Of a stretch of DNA of 64,000 bases, positions 1 to 13,120 are shown piece by piece. How positions within the stretch are numbered: the first letter of the stretch is position 1; every line of letters starts with the position of its first letter. Position numbers and translations under genes: made by a program. This DNA comes from Symsagittifera roscoffensis (Eukaryota > Xenacoelomorpha > Acoela > Convolutidae). Below the pieces are notes generated by a model. It saw only the letters and a program-made list of their open reading frames with translations, ran no database searches and was not told the origin of the DNA. Location: contig NC_087062.1 in assembly GCF_963678635.1 (NCBI RefSeq), positions 53,702,473-53,766,472 of the forward strand, in the 5' to 3' direction.

Positions 1-1233
1 TTAGATATGTCCACGCCTCGTTCAATTAAGAGGGGGGGGTGTTAAGTGAACGAGTAGGAACCGAAGTTCTTCACTGATTTTTTAAATTAAAATGGTTAGT
101 CATTCATAAATGTTTTTTTAATCTTGGGTCGTTGAGAAGGGTTGGAGAGTGAATCGACGTTTGAGGTTGTTAGACATTTTTTATTAGGAAAAGGGGAAAT
201 CATTTTGTTCTAATTGATCCAAGAAAAGCCTTGATAATCAAATATTTTGTTATAAATTATGACTTAAAACTGGGTTAAAATTCTAACGATCCAAGGATAG
301 CCTTGACGATCTGTTTTTTAAAGAAAAGGTAAAATAAGTTGTTACGAAACAAGTATAGGCCTTGCTAAAATTTAAAAGTAAACTTCAAATTTAGAGGAAG
401 GTTAAAAATATAGAAAAGAGTTGGTATAACAGTTAAAGATTTAAATGATATTAACTTCTGGGTGATTATGGTTATGTTTTAAGTGAACAATAAAGGAAGC
501 ATGATCTGCGAAAGGATGAGGTTGTTAGTCGTTGATATTGATTAGGCTCATTGAGACGTGCAAGTAAGTTTTCAATACTCCTTAACATTTTTGTGTTATG
601 TGTTTGGATATAAGATATTTTATCTATTTTGAATTTGCTAAATCTAAATTGGTTGAGGTCCTTGTTCGAGAATCTTGATCGCAACAGATGAGTTTATGAC
701 CGGGTGGCTCACTGATTGAGTAATATCAGATAAGGAATACTGTCTGTTCATCACGCTGTATTTTTTTCGGCCGGATAGATTCGTGCAACTTCTTAGTCTA
801 ATACCGCTCTTAATTTTACTCCTATATCTGCTAGTCTCAATAGATCTAGTGTATACTGGTATTTGCGAGTTAAGATATCAGGAATTGTTCTGGAGAAGAA
901 CGACTGTTTGCTAAGTTAGGTTTAATCTGTTCTGCTGCTGCAACTATGAATAGTTTCAGCTACACAATTTATAGTAAGTGTTAGTTATGGATCATGATTG
1001 GTTGGTTAGAAATACTTTACAGAGATATTTTTTAACAATAATATAATTTGTTATAAATACTAGATTTAAACTGGTTCCAATTAATCGGCAAGATTATTTG
1101 AGGCAAATCAATTGTTCTAAAAGCATTCAATAACATCTCGGTATTCGAAATCTTGTGCAGCAAGTATAAAGGGCAGTCGGAACAAGCAAAGGCAGGCACA
1201 TCATTTGTTGCTGAATTTTTAATGCTAATCTAG
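1..1233. other. Non-coding stretch upstream of opsin 1 exon
   Basis: AT-rich sequence with no convincing exon. In the paralogue at 14-23 kb the TM5 exon lies only 100 bases before the matching TM6-TM7 exon. Here no TM5-like reading (a TSCTFDFI-like motif) is visible in the 1.2 kb before 1234, so this is probably a longer intron, with the upstream exons left of the window. A pseudogene or an end fragment cannot be excluded. Confidence 0.5.
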
Positions 1234-1840
1234 GGGCACAGCAAAGGAAAAGAGGTCCTGGTTGCGAAAGTTTCGATGGTCTGCATTGGCGTGTATGTCC
1301 TCACCTGGCTGCCCTATGCCACTCTTGGCTTGTCTGGTCAGTTTGTGGAACCACAACATCTCAAACCCTATGTGACCACCTGGCCTGCTCTGATTGCAAA
1401 AACAAACTGCATCTACAACCCAATCATATATGCTTTGGGACATCCCAGCTTCAAGTAAGTACAAGGGGTCATCACCTATCTGATGCATTTCGCCTCCTAT
1501 ACAATCTACAACAATCAATTATGCATAGCACTGCTTGATATCTTTCTAAAGGTTTTGGTGTGTCAAACAATGAAGAATCAAGATTTCCCGTGTAAAATGT
1601 TTTGTGAATCTGATTACGAGTTTCCAAAAATTGTTTTTTTTTTTCGTTTCTACTATCCAAATGCTCTACGGATATGCTTTTGATTTTTCGCAGTTTATCT
1701 GTTGAAACTTTTAAAACACACTGTTCTACATATAATTTAAGTTAAAATGAGTTTTTAAATTTAGATTAAATTTTAAAATCTTCAAAATTGCATTATTTTT
1801 CTTTAGAAAAGAATTGAAGCGACGATTGACTGGACCATAA
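1234..1840 (+). CDS. Opsin 1, last two exons (TM6, TM7, C-terminus); 5' part outside window
   Basis: This is the 3' end of a retinal-binding G-protein-coupled receptor of the opsin family. Exon 1234-1454 follows an AG acceptor and ends at a GTAAGT donor. It reads TM6 (LTWLPYATLG) and TM7 with the retinal Schiff-base lysine in ALIAKTNCIYNPIIY, followed by HPSF. Exon 1807-1840 completes KKELKRRLTGP and a TAA stop. Both exons match the last two of the complete opsin at 14232-23556 in length (221 and 34 nt), phase and sequence; by my count 57 of 73 residues of the TM6-TM7 exon are identical. The HPSF motif sits where rhabdomeric opsins have HPKF/HPKY. The two genes are head-to-tail, about 12.4 kb apart, so they are tandem duplicates. 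An AATAAA lies at about 1859. Open frames and clean splice sites suggest a working gene. Confidence 0.9.
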
Positions 1841-3393
1841 GCAAACATTCCAGCCACGAATAAACCACAAATCACTGTGCCCAATGAACGCTTTCACATC
1901 TCACGAAATTGCCCGAGTAACCATCTCACTATTTCTCAATTCCCGAACGAAAAATATCTAAATTTGCAAGAAACTTAAATTCTCGACAAATAAATTTAGC
2001 AAAACCTGGCGTTTTCGAGATCCTGTTTTTAACTTTCAGCAAGCTAAGCATATAATGAGTTAATTTAGAAAAAACTGCTCTTATATTGGCCAATTATGGT
2101 ATCTGGATTATTTTGGAAAACCAACATTGATTGGAATTTTCCAAAAATGAGGAAATATCTTTTTCATTTTTTTTTCAAAAACCGTACGACAAAAAAACTT
2201 AGATTCAAAAATAAAGAGATACCATCATACGCAAACGTTAACCTAAACAAGGCTTCTCGTATCAGGGCGGAACCATGCATGTTACGACTGCCTTTTTTTA
2301 GGTATATGGAGCAGTAATAACATCAAAAAAATTAAAGGTAACAAAAAAAATGAACAAAAAAACAACACTTTAGTAAATTTGCAACTGCATGGGAGACCAG
2401 CATGGGATCTACAGATCCGTTTTCAGGCGTCTCTGAGCGGAAAACAGAGTTACTACATTTGTCTACATTAATTGAGAAGATTGCCTGATAACCATTTTGA
2501 ACCTATTTCGTGAAGTCAATTCAATTCAAAACACGGGTGTGCATCAAAAATCCACAGAAAATAACAAAACCAAAAAAACACAAAAAACTGGAAACTATAA
2601 AATACGGAGATACATTTTTCTAAGTAATTTTTTGTTGTCTTTGATGAACCATTCCAAAAAAATGTTTCCGGAATGCTTTTTACTTCATTACGAACTGCAG
2701 TTGCTATAAAACTTCTGCAAATTGGATAACAAGAATTCTAACAAGAATTCTATCAAGAGATAATATACATAGCTACTGCCACTTTTGGAGCCTAAATACT
2801 TGCCTCCGTTAACTTGCCTAATTTTTCATTATATGCGAAACTGAATAAACGATGAACAGGACTTTTCTTCTGAACATTTTTGATAAAATTTCTAAGAACT
2901 CATTTAAAATGAATTTCTTTTTCGGAGAGTAGTCTGTTTTTAATTTTAAGTCGAAGATCTGTTACTGACTGATACTAACCGATTCTAAACATGACTTTGA
3001 AGAAACTTTTCAGTTGTTTGTTTTTTCGATTCGTGTGCCCAATTTCTGTACTCAATAACAACCTGCGCCTAAAATGTTTTAAAAAATCGGACTGGATGTT
3101 TAGTTGACAAATTTTCCTCAATCTAGAAAAGAAGTGCCTGACTTTAAGATCAACTGCGATTTGAATTTATTTTCTACTTGCGCAGCAACTAGCTTTTTGG
3201 TTTTTCTTTTAAAATGAAATAAAAGCTCCTGATCTTTTTGAAGCTCCGCTTTGCTTCTTCGGCTTACAGTTAAAGATATATCAATTATTTGTATACTAAA
3301 AATTACGGTACAAAAAAATTAAACATTTGAGGCAAAAGTGCGAAAATGCAGACAGTAACTGCCAAAATTTTTACCAGTTATAGTTTTTAGTTA
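1841..3393. other. Intergenic AT-rich DNA with one dispersed repeat motif
   Basis: No exon-like island seen. Around 2240-2320 lies a copy of a dispersed repeat recognisable by a 'tatcagggc...gttacgactgcc' core. Diverged copies are near 15410-15460 and 62715-62765, and its 'ggagcagtaataacat' tail recurs near 56535. The family is not identified. Confidence 0.4.
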
Positions 3394-3574
3394 GAAGTTT
3401 GTTCGAGCTAGACAAAACAATCTTGACTAAATTTACAGTCTTGTAAAGTAATTGGATTTTTAATATCGTTTCCCTGATTGAAACTAAATCAGGGGATCTA
3501 TAGAAAAAAAAATGAATTACCCTAGAATACTGTGAAATTAGTTAAGATTATTCGGTCTAGCTCGAACAAACTTG
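3394..3574. mobile_element. MITE with about 40-bp terminal inverted repeats and TA target site
   Basis: The left end starts gaagtttgttcgagctag and the right end is its near-perfect reverse complement, ctagctcgaacaaacttg. The arms match over about 40 bases. TA lies immediately outside both ends (3392-3393 and 3575-3576), as expected for a Tc1/mariner-type target duplication. The 181-bp element has no coding capacity, so it would be a non-autonomous element. The superfamily is inferred only from the TA and overall form. Confidence 0.7.
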
Positions 3575-3929
3575 TAAAATTATAAATTCAAACTCCTCAA
3601 CTTGAGGATTTTGCAAAAATAGGAGCTTCAATTTAGTTCTAAAATATGCAGTTGAAACATTTAAACTATAAGTAATTTTGCAATAACATAACCAGTCGGA
3701 GGTATTGTTAAGTTGATCTTAAATTAGGAAGCAATTTGGTGGTAATTTGAGATGAAGTACAGATGAAAATTCAGCTGAAGGACTTGTACAATCAAAAGTT
3801 AAATGAGCTTCATGGTGGTGTTCAAGTGCTCTTTTAAACTCCACACCAGACCACCGATCATATAATTAAAATGTAAAAATAGTACTTCCAGGAGATAAAC
3901 ATTTTAATTAGACCAATTGTGACGCACTA

Positions 3930-4330
3930 GGGGGTAAATTTTCACGTACCCTTGAGAAACAACACGCCTCCGCCACGATTGGCTGAAAAAAATTGTGATT
4001 AGTCGGGCGAAGCATATTTAAGCTGCGTCGAACTCATATTTGCACTTTTTTTGGCCAAAAAATCTGGGAGACACACTCAATATTGTTCGAAAATGAAGAG
4101 ACGAATTTTTGGTCGAGAAAGTTGAAGCACCGAGTTTTGACTGAGAAAGACGAAACATAAAGTTGAGCGCCTCTACAGACGGGTAGACCTGCACACCCCC
4201 CGATGATAGCGAGACGCATCTTGGTGGAGTGTGGAGGGCGCGGTCAAGGAGCACATAATTAGGTCTCTCATACAACAGTGCCATGACAATTTGATGCAAC
4301 GCAGAGTTAGGCAAAGATCCAAAAGATTAG
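3930..4330. other. GC-richer island of unknown nature
   Basis: This stretch is less AT-rich than its surroundings. It contains a 98-codon open frame on the - strand (4018-4314) and a shorter one in another frame. Neither has a recognisable motif or clear splice borders. A 'catatttaagc' TATA-like string lies near 4012. It could be an unrecognised repeat or a gene remnant; I assign no function. Confidence 0.2.
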
Positions 4331-4439
4331 CAGGCTAACAAAGTATAATTTTATGCAACAAGTTTTTATGCAGGACCACAATAACGCTCTCAAAAATATA
4401 ATTTTGCGTTAGGTTTCAACTCGTAATTTTTTTTGGGTA

Positions 4440-4842
4440 TTTTTTTGGATTTAAGGGAATTCGATCCTTTCACCACCCAAAGGGTTCCCCTATGGCACTA
4501 TCATACAATATCTTTATTCGCCAACCGATTCTAAAAGTTTTCTAAAGGCCTCTGTAGCGTCAAAAGATCCTAATTTTGAGGGGAACCGCTCTACGAAAAA
4601 TAAACGTAAATTTCTGTCAAAGACATCGAAAATGTGCCCAAAAACAGCATTTTTGACCTGTTTTTTTTTTATTTGCCTATGATGCAGAAAATTTTGTCAA
4701 ATTATGGTCGCCATGGTGTTTTTAAACATTTCGAAAAATCAATTTGATCGACCTAGAAAAAACTTTTTTTTTGGAAAGTCCGCCGATTTTTTTTTTGGAA
4801 CGTCCGCCGCTCTCGAGAAAATCGCAGATCCATCTCCGCGAC
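4440..4842 (+). mobile_element. Copy 1 of the GGGGCGGAT / CTAGATCCGCCCC MITE family
   Basis: A diverged copy of a roughly 400-bp interspersed repeat found six times in this window. Shared landmarks in order are 'ttcgacccc...ccaaagggtcccc', 'gccaaccgattctaaa', 'aaaaacgcaattt', 'gcctgcggcgcagaaaattt', 'aatcaatttggtcgacc' and 'ctcgagaaaatcctagatccgcccc'. In this copy the ends are eroded. Confidence 0.65.
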
Positions 4843-4845
4843 CCA

Positions 4846-6868
4846 CGTTTGGCAATTCCAGATAGTCTTGTTTAAAATTTGTTAATTACTGACAACTGGG
4901 GCCAACATCTTCTAACGATTTCTTCGAGAATATCGTGAAACTGAATGAAAGCCAATTCAATTTTTTTTGCTAAGCTCATGTACATCTAAATTTCTGATAT
5001 AAAAGCGGGCAGGGGTTGATCTGCGATTTTATAGTTTCTCTCTTGATTTTTTGAAAAACCTGGGATTCTTTATTGCTGAGTCTACGCCCGATAACCTAAC
5101 CAAAAAGTAAAAATAATATAATTTAAAAATAATTATACAATATAAAAATAATATAATAACCTAAGTTGAGACTTTGAGCAACAGCACGAGTAAGTTCAGA
5201 TTTTCCGCTGCAGCTCGATATTTGGTCAAATCAAATTACTCGGAGCAAAAATTACCGCAGATCCCGACACGGTTTTTTTATACAAGAGAGTGATTTCCAA
5301 TCAGATTTCAGCTTCATTTTGTAGAGTTTACCTAAACATTTTGTGTTCAATCGAAAACAAAGTTCCATTTTAGAAAATTTTACACATTGTCGATTCCAAT
5401 CACAAAAAATGTTCTTTTTTGTTATGGTGGTGTATCCAATGAGGGAAAAGTTTATCTTCTAAGGATCTAAATCTCCCAGTTAGGATAGAATAAGTATAAA
5501 AGCAATCGCAAAAACGAATGAAATTTTTTTGCTGTAGAACTAAGAAACATTGCCGATTAAAGTAAAAGAAAAAATAAAATTAAAAATGTAGCATCTCTGC
5601 AGTGGCTTTTTTTCATCAACTTATTATATGCTTTTGTATCTACTCAACAAAAATTTGCTGATTTTTGAGAATATAGTGAAATTTTTGATTTAGATGTAGC
5701 TTTGAGACGAAAGCTCGAAATTGATGAATTTTTCAAAGCAAGTCTCTGGATATCTTATTACCTACCTAATTACAAAATAATTGGAACTTTGAAAATATTT
5801 TTAAAAAAGAAGAAAAAAAACTTATTGCTGGATAGTTTTGACAAATCTGGGCATCGGCTCAGAAATAAAACATAACTTTGATATATTTTCAGATCGTTTT
5901 TGATTAATTCCAAAATTTCTAGATTATATAAAAATTCTTTTCTAGTCAGGTGTAATTCAACAGTAAGTTTCAAGCTTTGCTTTTTAATATTTGGCTCAAA
6001 AGTAAACTATTTGATTGAATAAATTTTCCTGAATAGACCTTTTTTTTAGTCGGAGAACTCTTTTTTGGAGAACATAAAAAGCTAAAAAAATTGTCAAAAA
6101 TGTAAGAGTCCATTTCATCAATCAGAAAAACAAAAGGAATTTTTTCTTTTTTCTTGTGGAGTAACTCGAGGGAAATCAGCTGCTTTTAATAGACATTTTT
6201 CAAATAATCAAAAAATTAAAATGATAAAACAAATTTAACAAAGCTTAATTCTGATTGGTTGATTTCGAAATTGTTTGGTTAATTTTTTTGAGCGACGGCA
6301 AAAAAAATAACTTCATTCTAAATATCTATTGAACTAAAAACAGTCGTTCAATACATTGTACAAATACTTTAATAAAACTTTTTTTTTCTCAAAAGTCATA
6401 GTAAGTATAAATCTCTGAATAAAGTTTTGGGACACTTCAAATCTCTGAATAAAGTTTTGGGACACTTCAAAAGTTTTGGGACACTTTGATATGTACCAAA
6501 TTCTAAATTTTTGACTTCGATACATAAAAATTTCCCAATTTTTAGAAGCTGATTCTAGATATTAGACTTACAATCATCAAGAGTTGAACTATCGTGTGGC
6601 CAGGAAGCGTAATTCATCAACTTCCAAGCAGTCAACGGTTTGCTCGTCTTGTAACAATGAGTTTCTGAGTTGCTGCACTCTTCAACAACATCGGAGAAAA
6701 AGAACATGAAATAAGCAATGGAAACCAAGTGATAATGTAGCAGACTTGAAGAACATACTGGAGAAGGAAGGGGAGTATGGAGTGAAAATCAAAGAGGCGT
6801 TGAGTGCTAATCATTTTTTCTGGTAGATACAGAAATGGAAAACGGGAAACATTAAGTATTTAACTTCC
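4846..6868. other. Intergenic AT-rich DNA; a short tandem repeat inside
   Basis: No exon supported. A 30-bp unit (aatctctgaataaagttttg...) is repeated two and a half times at about 6410-6488. The remainder is poly-A/T-rich sequence. Confidence 0.4.
6410..6488. repeat. 30-bp tandem repeat, about 2.6 copies
   Basis: Two exact copies of a 30-bp unit beginning aatctctgaataaagttttg are followed by a partial third copy (aaagttttgggacactt). Confidence 0.85.
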
Positions 6869-6869
6869 A

Positions 6870-9800
6870 AATGACCAAGTTTGATACTAAGGTTATCATT
6901 GAAAAGCTAGATGAAGTGGTCAATAAGCTCAATTCCGCTGCGAAAACCAGAATTTGTTTTTCGTAATGTGGAAATGGAGAGTATCGGTACTACTACGCAC
7001 ACGAAAATTATTTTTTTTGTTTGAAAAACCCAAATTACTGTGTACGAAAGCCGATTTGATTACAATCCAGGTAAAAGTTGAAAAAACTGATATTGTTGAG
7101 CTGTACCAAATAACGCCACGATACAAAAAGACGAGTTAAGGTAATTAACAATGTTGCAGTTTTTGCTGCATTGCTCAAAACATTACGATGGGGTGTCCGG
7201 ACCATGTTTTTCCCATATCCTTACTAAGAAATCCTTCTCTAAATTTTCTTTTGTCAACCGAAGACAAGCAAACTTACATGGATCACTTGTGTCTCTTCCC
7301 AGCATTAGCAACGTATATGAGTGGGCGCATGGATCCTGATTCTTTTACTTCTAGTTACTTCATCAAGTTTTCATCAAAGTCTGTCTAGAATTCTAAAATA
7401 TTTCGGGGAATTTGCGTTGAGGACTTACCTCCTGTTAAAGAAATGACCGGATGCAACCTCTTTTTTTACGGTTTTGATGTCCAAGAGGGAGATTACGTGG
7501 GAGAGTTAGCTTGTGGTAGAGTTGGAAGCATTGGAAAATTTGAGAGAACAGTCAAATTATTGCGGTTCAACAATCATATTGTACATACAATTGATATAGA
7601 TAGTTTTTTCAAGTGTTTTCGATGCCCTAGCTATGATGGCTTTTTCAACTGGTCAAAAACGTTATCAGATTGAGTGCGACGCATTTATCCAAAGAATGTA
7701 TATACACTTCGAGAAAAACTATTTGAAAAGCTTGAAGGTTTCAGAACCCCAGTTTCGAAAGATAACAAGCTATTCAACAACCTAGCCATTTTCAAGTTTG
7801 ATTCAATATGTGTTCCAACAGACGAACTGAATGCTACCCAAAAAACATTTGGATGAAAAAACTCATCCCAATTTCGGTATCATTATCTTCGAACTTGATA
7901 GATAAACCAATTTGACTTTGTAAAAAGGACCCGCAAAAATAATCGATTTTGTAATCATTTTTGAACTTGTGGCAGAGAAAAGTAGGCCCGAATTGAGTAC
8001 TAAATTCAAGATGTTGACAGAATATTAATTGAGCGGATGTCAAAATTTTTCCGAGAATTGAACGACATATTTCGAAATCATCCAACTGATAACAATGAAT
8101 ATGAAGACGAATGTATTGAGGCCACAGATAAAACTGATACAAAAACCCAGTTTTTTAGAAGCCAAAAAAATCAGCTGATTGATTTGAAAGAAAACATGGA
8201 GAGATTTTAACGATTGAAGAACTTGGTCAGGAGTTATCTGAGTCCCTACTTAATCAATGATAGAGAAGCTGAACCAATGGTTAAAAAAAGGCTAATGATT
8301 TCATATCCTTCAATTTTGGAGACATACAGTTTCTCGGGTTTTTTGGTGATGGGTTTTTTGGTGGTAATAATCTTTAGAATCCTTTCTCAAAAACTATAAA
8401 GCAAATTTTACAAACATGTTTGTCCCTTACGAGTGGTTTGACAAGGCAGACAAGCTTGAAAATGAAGAATTACTTCCACACAAAGCCGTTTTCACTAAAC
8501 TGAGAAACAACAATCTTCTTGATACAGACTTTGAAGATGATCAAAACCTAATATGTAGCAAGAAGCACTGAAGAAACTTCAAGTCAATATAGTACCAGCA
8601 TCAGCATGGGATAATTACAAATACTTACAGGAGATTTGGCAGAAATATGGAATGACTACAGTTAAAAGTTTTTTTTTGCAGCGGTACAACAGCAAACATG
8701 TTGTTCCAACCCTCGAAGCAATGTAGACAATGGTTTTATTTTTTCATCAGAACAAAAATGATGGAATAAAATGTGGATGAACTCTTCCAAAACTGGCAAT
8801 TGTTTGTCTGCAGTAATCATCCAATGAAAAATTCTACCCATTTTGCGAGAATGATAAAGATTTGTGCGAGAAAATTTGAGAGGACTTGATGGGTGTACCA
8901 TCAATTGTATTCAAGCTAAAAGCTGGCATAGACGATACCTTTATCAAGGACTCATCAAGTTTTTGCAAATCAATCTTTGGGATACATGCGAGCCAGCTTT
9001 ACCCCTATTCCATGTTTCAAGGTATGCCAAAAGAATTGTACATGTACAAGATAGGGGGAATTTGATTCCGATATGCAAAAATTCAAATTTACACATCACC
9101 AATCTTGCTATTTTAAGAAGATGGACATATCATTCTACCAGAAAACAAAACCAGATTGCAAAAATGAGGGTGTTAGGATCTCATCTAGATATCAAAAGAA
9201 AATTGATTGTTTCAATGTAGGTGGATATTGTGATCACTGCAAAACAGTGTTTGAAGCTATGGAATGCTTTTACCACTACTGTCTCTGTCAGGAAACTCGA
9301 CTCTCATTAAGTGATAGGGACCTTGAAAGGGGAAACAAAAGGCAAGAAATGGATGATTTGAGACAGGATTATATTCGCGAAAAAAGAGATGTGGGAACTT
9401 GAGGGGTGGCAAAATTTCAAAACTAACGAAAAAATTAAAAGTTCTATCCAATCCAACTATCCCTACAAAGTACCTTTTTCCACTGAGCCTTTTTTGGACA
9501 AAAACAGGAGATGAATCTCTTTACTACGGATATGTTCAGTTTGGCTTAGTGGTTCCAGAAAAACTGAAAGCAAAAACTGCTAATTTTCCTCAAACTTTCA
9601 AAAACACTATAGTTGGAATAAATGACATCAAGGAAAATAAGCAAAATTTTGCAAATGACTTTTATCTTCATGAATATTCCCAGAGAAGGCTAATATCTAG
9701 CGTTAAACTAGAAAATGATTCAATTTCTATATGCAACTTGGCTTACAGTGTACAAAAGCTTACCGCTTTGTACAGTATTCTGCTCAAAAATGCTTCAACA

Positions 9801-10680
9801 AATTTGATCAGTCAGTTTTTGATGCTAGAAGGGAAGGATGCGAGAACCTTCTATCCGGAGTTGTTGCAGAGACTTTGAAGTTTTTAGGTAATTCAATCTA
9901 CGGCTAGCAAATTATGAATAGATCGAGACAGGATCATAAAATATACAAATGACGAGAAAACACACAAAGCAATTAATAAACCACTCTTCAAATGATTGGT
10001 AACTGTTCAGAAAAATTTGTAGGAGACTGATTTACCAAAGTCACCAACGAGCACAGACAAGCCATTTTTATCGGCTTTTTCATTCTGCAGTAAGCAAAGC
10101 TGAGAATGCTGGAGCCTTACTACAATTTTTTCGACACTTTTTGTGATGTAAATAATTTTGAGCAAATGAAACTGGACACAGATTCAGTGTATATAGCTCT
10201 TGCTGAGAAATGTTGTTTAATTGCGTTCGTTCGGAGAAAGAAGATGACTAGAAAAAGTTGGGAGAAAACGATCGCATAGATTCATTTACAACAGATTCAA
10301 AAACAAGTTTTTTCCTCCATTAAGTTGTAGATCCCACAGGAAACACAAAAAACGAGAGCTTGCACTGTTTAAGGAAGATTTTAGGTGTTAGGGGGAAGAT
10401 GCTTTGTTTATATAGCAAGACTTAATAACGCTAGGACAACAAATCAGACAAGATGAAAATCAGCATCAAAGGATTGATTAAAAGGGTTCTAGAGGAATCC
10501 GGCAATGGACCTATGGCCAAACACTGGAAATTGCTCGACGGAGCATTCAACTTGACATCAACAAACAGAGGATTTAGACGTATTAATCATGTGGTTGCTA
10601 CATAAGAGCAAAGAAATCACTTTTACCCAAAAATACAAGTTTAGGATGACGGAAAACACACAAAACTTTTGAACTTATCA
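6870..10680 (+). mobile_element. Fossil of a protein-primed family B DNA polymerase (Polinton-like element)
   Basis: Broken coding remnant of a long DNA polymerase of the DNA_pol_B_2 type, the kind carried by Polinton/Maverick and similar large self-replicating elements and abundant in many invertebrate genomes. Pieces in consistent order on the + strand match the family from near its N-terminus to its C-terminus: 'HLCLFPALA', 'RIYPKNVYTLREKLFEKLEG', 'LFNNLAIF', 'FVPYEWFDKADKL', 'DHCKTVFEAMECFYHYCLCQE', and a catalytic block containing DTDS near 10180. The order is preserved and spans about 3.8 kb, so most of one gene is represented. It is decayed, with somewhere between ten and twenty breaks, and is an old non-functional copy. 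I see no capsid, integrase or terminal repeats around it, so only the polymerase survives here or was ever inserted. The exact element family is inferred. Confidence 0.85.
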
Positions 10681-10689
10681 TGTAGCTGT

Positions 10690-12695
10690 ATTTAATGCAG
10701 TATGATTAACTAACTACGAGCTTGCGGTTAAAGGATTATAGGAAGCAGTGCTTCATATACTTCATCTTTTACTTGTTTTTTCCGAAAAACTTGATTTTTT
10801 TTCTCGGAGTTTTGTTAGGTTCATTGTAGCTTTAGATGGTTTATTCATAGCTTCAAAAACATATAGAACCAAAAATCAAAACATCTAAGTTGTAAAAATT
10901 ATATTGGAGACGGATATATCAGCAATTCGAGCGCATCAAAAAGTTCGGCTGCCAAAAAATGTTTTTGAAATTCACAATCAGAAGCTTGGTATGACCTATC
11001 TTAATACATTGGGAAACCTATTCCCTATCCTAATAAATTAATATTTTATTACTAATATATAGGCAAAACTGTACACCATCTTAATAAATGAAAAAATCGA
11101 GCGCAAAAATTTTTCTGAAATTCATCATCTAAAACCTCGTATCTTTATACATGGCAAAACCTATAACCTATCTTAATACATGGGAATTTTTTCCTTATCT
11201 TTATACATATCTTCAGGACCGGATGTTCTATTCTCTAATTTAATACATGGGGGTCTCCAACCAACCCTCTCCCCCACTTCTCTCACTTTTCACTACTGTG
11301 GCTTAAATTGAGCAAACTTTTCTTTTTTTGTGAACATTCAAGATAATACAGAAAAAACTTTTGATGCCCTTGCATATAGTTTTAGAAAATTGCAATTCTT
11401 TTTATTGAAAAACATAAAATCCGTGCTGCAAAAAATTGGATTACGTTTGTTTTAACTTGAAGTACAATGATTAGAGAAACAGAGAAAAAGTCAGTCAAAG
11501 CACAAACACAAAAGTTTTGCAATAAATCATGGAACAAAAACAGTTTAAAAATCTTTAGGGGGTGGAAACAAGGAATCCACGCATTTAATTAAAGCAACGA
11601 GTTTCTTTTTTGGAAAAAAAAACTCGAAATGAATTGATATTAAAAATGAGTTTAAATCAAAGCAATCGTTTTGGGTTCTGTGCTGATGAAAAACTTTTTT
11701 TAGAGATTTTTACAAAGTCCAGTTTTGGAAAAATTTTGTATTGTGGTATACTCAAGAAATTTTTCGCAGTACTTGTTTATATAAAAGTGGGACGGAGCAT
11801 AGTCTTATTGAGTTTGAAGACAGGACGGACCATAGTCTAATACGGGACGGAACATAGTCTAATTGGAAATGCGTGATATCAACCTTAGTTTGAAGCTTAA
11901 ATATTTCAAGGGAAGAACAATCGAAATTTAAAAAAAAACGTAAAGCAAAATCAGAGGTTGACTTAGATAAAGAATCAGATTATTAATAAACTTATCTAAA
12001 GAATCTGCTCGACTTTCTTTTCTCGAACATTTATGATGATAATCTCAATTACTTACAGTGACAATGGAATTTATCTTGATGAAGCAAAAAGTTTGAACGT
12101 TTTAAACTTGCAGTTAGTGAAGAGTAATGAAATTCTTGCTTCCCAAGGATAATGCCTAGAATGCCTGCCTGCATTTCCTAACAGAGCAAACTTTTGAACA
12201 AGACTTTTTCTCACTTCAAAGAAGGCTTTACATCGACAATTTTTACCTTTCAACATTGATGGTATCAAATATCAAAATTCAATTTAAATTCATATGGGCT
12301 GTACCAAATTCATACTTGTTGCCTCATAACCCAGAAACGATTTTAAAAATTGTTTATTTTAAAACTTTTAGTAGCTGAACCTAATCACCATTACAAAGTT
12401 TGGATAAACAGCTTGATCATTACAATAACCTGGAACCCATAGCGAAAACGCTTATCATTGCATCTAGTTGAAAGCAACGTATACAGGAGAACATCTGCCA
12501 GTCTTTCTTGATAAAGCTTAAAATTCTTCGGGCTGGAAAAACAATCGGTTCCTTTGTTTGCTTTAAAACAGATGCTTTTGAAAGTTTTTACTTGGAAAAA
12601 TATATACCGTATAATTAATCAAGATTCTCAGATTAATTTCTTTTTATCTATTTCAGAGAATTTTTTTTAATTGCTGAAATTGGATGGTTCAGAAA
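10690..12695. other. AT-rich DNA with weak short repeats
   Basis: Between about 10900 and 11260 a loose unit of roughly 120 bp recurs two to three times ('gaaattca(c/t)aatc...tcttaatacatggg'). At 11785-11865 a 'gggacgga(g/c/a)catagtct' motif occurs three times. No convincing gene was found. A 76-codon open frame at 11610-11840 overlaps the second repeat and has no family features. Confidence 0.4.
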
Positions 12696-13120
12696 GATGG
12701 TCCGCCCCTTCCCCCTTGGATGGTCCGCCCCTTCCCCCTTAGGGATTCGACCCCCTGCTGACCCAAAGGGTCCCCCCTTTGGTACTTTTAAGAAATCCAG
12801 TTTTGGCCAACCAACCGTAAAATTTTTCTAAAGGCGCCTTCGGCGCCACATATACTAAATTTAAGGGGGGAGCGCGCGCCGAAAAAACGCGATTTTTTCG
12901 TCAACATTTTCCAAAAAGTCCCTAAAAATGCCTTTTTTGGACTGTTTTTTCAAAATTTTGCCTGCGGCGCAGAAAATTTGGCCAAAATAGAGACTAAACA
13001 AGCTTAGGGAGAGCTCGAAAAATCAATTCGGTCCACCTAAAAAAAAAAGGTCGACAAAAATTTCGAAATTTGTTTGAAAATCCGCCCCCCCCCTCGAGAA
13101 AATCCTAGATCCGCCCCTGC
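12696..13120 (+). mobile_element. Copy 2 of the GGGGCGGAT / CTAGATCCGCCCC MITE family
   Basis: The best-preserved 3' end of the family: it finishes cctagatccgcccctgc, the reverse complement of the gcaggggcggatttag start seen in the copy at 22898. The 5' end is altered, with a 24-bp 'gatggtccgccccttccccctt' segment present twice. No coding capacity. Confidence 0.75.
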
